A stretch of 64,000 nt of DNA from positions 709,846 to 773,845 of the forward strand of contig QAOA01003192.1 in NCBI GenBank assembly GCA_003255065.1, given 5' to 3'. Positions 60,877 through 64,000 of this stretch are shown here, piece by piece. The first letter of the stretch is position 1, and each line of letters opens with the position of its first letter. Made by a program: the position numbers and the translations under genes. This stretch comes from Cercis canadensis (lineage: Eukaryota; Streptophyta; Magnoliopsida; Fabales; Fabaceae). The notes under the pieces are model-generated. The model made no database searches, was not told the origin of the DNA, and was given only the letters and a program-made list of their open reading frames with translations.

Positions 60877-63800
60877 ATGGCGTTACAGTTTCTGAAGCTT
60901 CCCATCACCATCTCACGCAGTTTCGGTAACGAGAAAGCCTTGCCTTTCTTTTCTGACTCTCGATATCTGAAGCTCCCGGGTACGCCTACTTTGGCAGATT
61001 ACATTATTTGTTGCTACATGCAATTTTGAGCCAAAAAGGACACTTTTTTCTCTCTGGGTTTTCTCCTATTATCATTTGGGAAGCAAAAAAGTTTTCTGTG
61101 TTCGTATTTTTCGACTGCTTTTCAAATTCAATGCTCATATTGAACTTCTATTCTGAAGTATATATGCTGCACTAATACTTTGCTACTGACTGCTGTTGTT
61201 TTTCTTGGAAATTTAATTTAGTGAAATGGGTCAAAGCTCAAATTCCAAGTTCCTTTCGGAGCTTTGCTGCTGCTAAACCACAGAGGATTCAACCAGTGAA
61301 GAAGTAAGCTCTCTTTATTCCAACTACTTTATCAACCTTTGACATTCTACAGTGATTTCATTATGTTAATTTAACTAATGGGAGGAAACAAATGATTTTG
61401 GAATCGAATTAGCTATATAGGAAGTCTTCCTTGTCTTTTTTAAAAAACAAAGTAGGGGGCGCAGAGGCACAAATTGATGTAGTCTAGGAATATGGACAAT
61501 TGTTGCCTGTATTTGGGTAGGAGGATGAGTTTTTGGATTTTTACTATTGGTTCTGAGGTCTGTCTACCTAGATGTATCTCGATTCAAGGGACAAGGGTGA
61601 AAGTCATTCCCTGTTTCACAATTTGCTTTGCCACAGAACATAACCTGATGATTCTGAAATTAGTTGTATATTTTTGTGAACGCTCTTGTTCAACATTACA
61701 CTGTATTTACTTTGTAGGAAAAAGAGGCTGGATGAGATATGTGTTCAGAGATTTCAGCACTACAGTAGAAACATCATCCAATCGTGGATTTTACAAGGTA
61801 ATTATTTTCTTTTTGCATTTTTAATGTAATATATAGATTCTTTATCAAGCTGTTTATGTATGATACAGTAATCAATTTAATTTAAAATCCCACAGCACCT
61901 AAAAGTGAACTCATGTATGTATTTTTTATTGTTTTAGCTTTTTGGTTGGAATGTAATACCTTCATTTTTAAGTATACTTCTTCCACCTTAAAGTTAATTT
62001 GGGATAGGAGTATGCATATGGCTTCTCTTTGGTGCCTGTCCGTTGTCCTACCAGTGGAATTTCCCTTTAACATATCCAGAGGGATTGGATAGCCTTACTG
62101 CATTGATGTCTTCCCGGAGGATAACTTATCCTCCCTTATATTTGTACTCCTTCTTTCCTTGTCTTAATGTCTTAACGAATTTCTTCTTTTAGTAATTAAA
62201 AAAGGGTAAAAAATGAAGCTTTCTTTTGAGCTTATGTTAATTTGTCTACATTAGCAACATTGATTCTGAGATAATTTATTCTTATTAGAAATATGACGGG
62301 TAAAGACATTAAGTTTAACCTGACACACTTGGTCTTTTATGATTTCACATGGAAAGTGGATAAGCTTATTATGCAACTCTTCTGCGTATCATGTTGGAAT
62401 TCTCTACTGTTCTATATATGGCGTCAGTTACTTGTTTTAACTATCCCATTGGACATGTATACTTGCTGACATTATGCAATGTATGTTTCAGTGATTTTTC
62501 ATTGAGCTACGTACAAACTTCTGATTGTTATTTTATGTTAGTATATGGAGGACCTATTATATTCTCTCTAACTAAGTGACTAATGCTGGTTACATGATTA
62601 GTTGCTTGTCCTTACTTAGACTATGGATGAAGTGGGCCTCGTAAATGATTTGAACAATGAGAAAATGCTGGAGATGTACCCATATTTTTTGAACCATTTA
62701 GGAAGGTTTTTGCACAATGCAATTCTTTTCCATATTTTGGAATTATTTTTCTTTGATTAAATCTTTGTCATTTCTGCTTTATTCCACCTTCACTGATTTT
62801 AAGTTTTATTTTGAAAATTTAAAACTATTGAGCTGATAAACTTTTCCACAGCCTTGGATGCCTTGCATTCTTCCTGAATTAGTAACTCTAGCCAGTATTG
62901 GTTTTCATCTCTTAAAAACATAAAGAATATTCTAGCAGGATTTGGCATATTTTTGTATTTAATCATCAGAAATCATAACATTACATTGTTTATACAGTGG
63001 TGAAAAGCAACATCTTTTTCCTTTTCTCTATCACAGTTAGGGAGGCCCAAATCTAGTTGCATTCTTAAACTGAATGAGCTGGAGTCTTAGGGGCTTAATA
63101 AATTGATAAATTTATAAATCCACATGGTTTGTGTACGAGAATAATATGTTTCAGATTCAAGTTAACCACTGCTGTGCCAAATCTTTAAACCTTAGAGTAG
63201 GATCCAGTTTGCATCTAATCAAAACTTTAGCTTAAATCTATGAGATCATTAAAAAAAACTGAGCAGTTCACCCCCATCTAATTCCGTATTTGTTTAACTT
63301 TTTCTTTCTTTCTTTCGTCTTGCTTTGTTTTTTATTATGGTCACATATGTAATATAGGTAAAGTATATGTGGATGGGAAGGTGATAAATAAAGCTGGCAC
63401 CCCTGTGTCTGAAAAGGCTGTTGTGGAGATTGTGGCTGAAGTTCCCAAATATGTATGTAGGTGAACCCTTCAACCTCAATTGATACATGAAATTTGATCT
63501 CTGTAGCAGCTCTGGTGAAAATATAACACTATTTTGATTTTTATGTTCATGCAGAGCTGGATATAAGTTAGAAGCTGCCATTGAACAACTTGGTGTTGAT
63601 GTTACTGGTAAAGTAGCTCTTGATTCTGGGTTGTCAACAGGAGGATTTACTGACTGTCTACTTCAGTATGGTGCCTCATTTGTTTACGGAGTTGATGTGG
63701 GTTATGGACAGGTAAGTTGAGTGTTGGAACATAGTCTATTGAGTTTGTCTGATTTGGATTCGAGCGCTAGAAGATTGTATAAACACTTCTGGTTTCCTAT

Positions 63801-64000
63801 GACCATTCTCTCAACTTCACTCTTTTGATTCTTGTTAATTGATGTTAAATAATTTTCTATAAGTGATGTTTCTTTACTTATTTAGGTAGCAGATAAAATT
63901 CGCCGAGACGAACGTGTTTCTGTGATAGAACGGACAAATTTAAGATATCTATCTGAACTCCCACAAAATGTTGATTTGGTGACTTTAGACCTCTCATTTA
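60877..64000 (+). CDS. TlyA/FtsJ-type rRNA methyltransferase, partial at the window edge
   Basis: Plant homolog of bacterial TlyA ('hemolysin A-like') 2'-O-methyltransferases. Exons: 60877–60979, 61222–61303, 61718–61797, 63358–63460, 63555–63711, and 63886 to beyond the window end. The N-terminal 60 or so residues look like an organelle transit peptide ([17 protein letters not shown]). An S4 RNA-binding domain follows ([25 protein letters not shown]), then the FtsJ/RrmJ methyltransferase domain with the SAM-binding segment [20 protein letters not shown] and [10 protein letters not shown], and ERTNLRYL and VTLDLSF at the edge. Likely role: methylation of organelle rRNA; Arabidopsis AT3G25470 is the presumed equivalent (from memory). 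The C-terminal end is outside the window. Confidence 0.93.

Overview
The window is nuclear DNA from a flowering plant. Protein genes are split by many short AT-rich GT–AG introns, intergenic DNA is very AT-rich, and the gene families are plant ones (FAR1-related, DYW-type PPR, GH28 polygalacturonase, DUF707, Tat-lineage Ty3/gypsy). The set points to a eudicot; I cannot name the species. From memory, Arabidopsis has a FAR1-domain gene, a DUF707 gene, an alpha/beta hydrolase and a GPN3 gene close together on chromosome 4, so part of this window may be conserved microsynteny.

Layout. 0.4–6.6 kb: two tandem minus-strand paralogs of short FAR1-domain proteins (217 and 206 aa), each apparently with a start codon split by an intron (A|TG). 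8.7–13.1 kb: GPN3-type GPN-loop GTPase, minus strand, nine exons, 268 aa. 15.6–19.2 kb: GH28 polygalacturonase, plus strand, eight exons, 397 aa. 20.5–21.1 kb: relic of a TIR-NBS-LRR resistance gene. 22.7–25.6 kb: intronless DYW-type PPR (969 aa), followed by a decayed ERD2-like fragment. 29.9–31.8 kb: intronless DYW-type PPR on the minus strand resembling OTP80 (632 aa). 32–35 kb: LINE RNase H relic and a Tourist-type MITE with TTA target duplications. 36.0–52.3 kb: a 15-exon DUF707 gene (393 aa) broken up in this sequence by a hAT-like element, a damaged Tat-lineage retrotransposon in exon 6, and a second copy of exons 5–6. 53.1–58.5 kb: plastid-type alpha/beta-hydrolase-fold gene, minus strand, 13 exons, 402 aa. 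60.9 kb to the end: TlyA/FtsJ-type rRNA methyltransferase, plus strand, cut by the window edge.

The genes are not an operon-like set. Two PPR proteins and perhaps the hydrolase and methyltransferase belong to organelle gene expression or plastid function, but nothing in the sequence links them functionally.

The most consequential observation concerns the sequence itself. There are eight single N characters. Five sit exactly between near-identical direct repeats (20 to about 240 bp), and two more bound a 9.3-kb segment that creates a duplicated 1.6-kb block. This looks like unmerged contig ends and two haplotypes laid end to end. On that reading the DUF707 locus is heterozygous for a retrotransposon insertion in exon 6. 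I found no convincing previously undescribed biological system.
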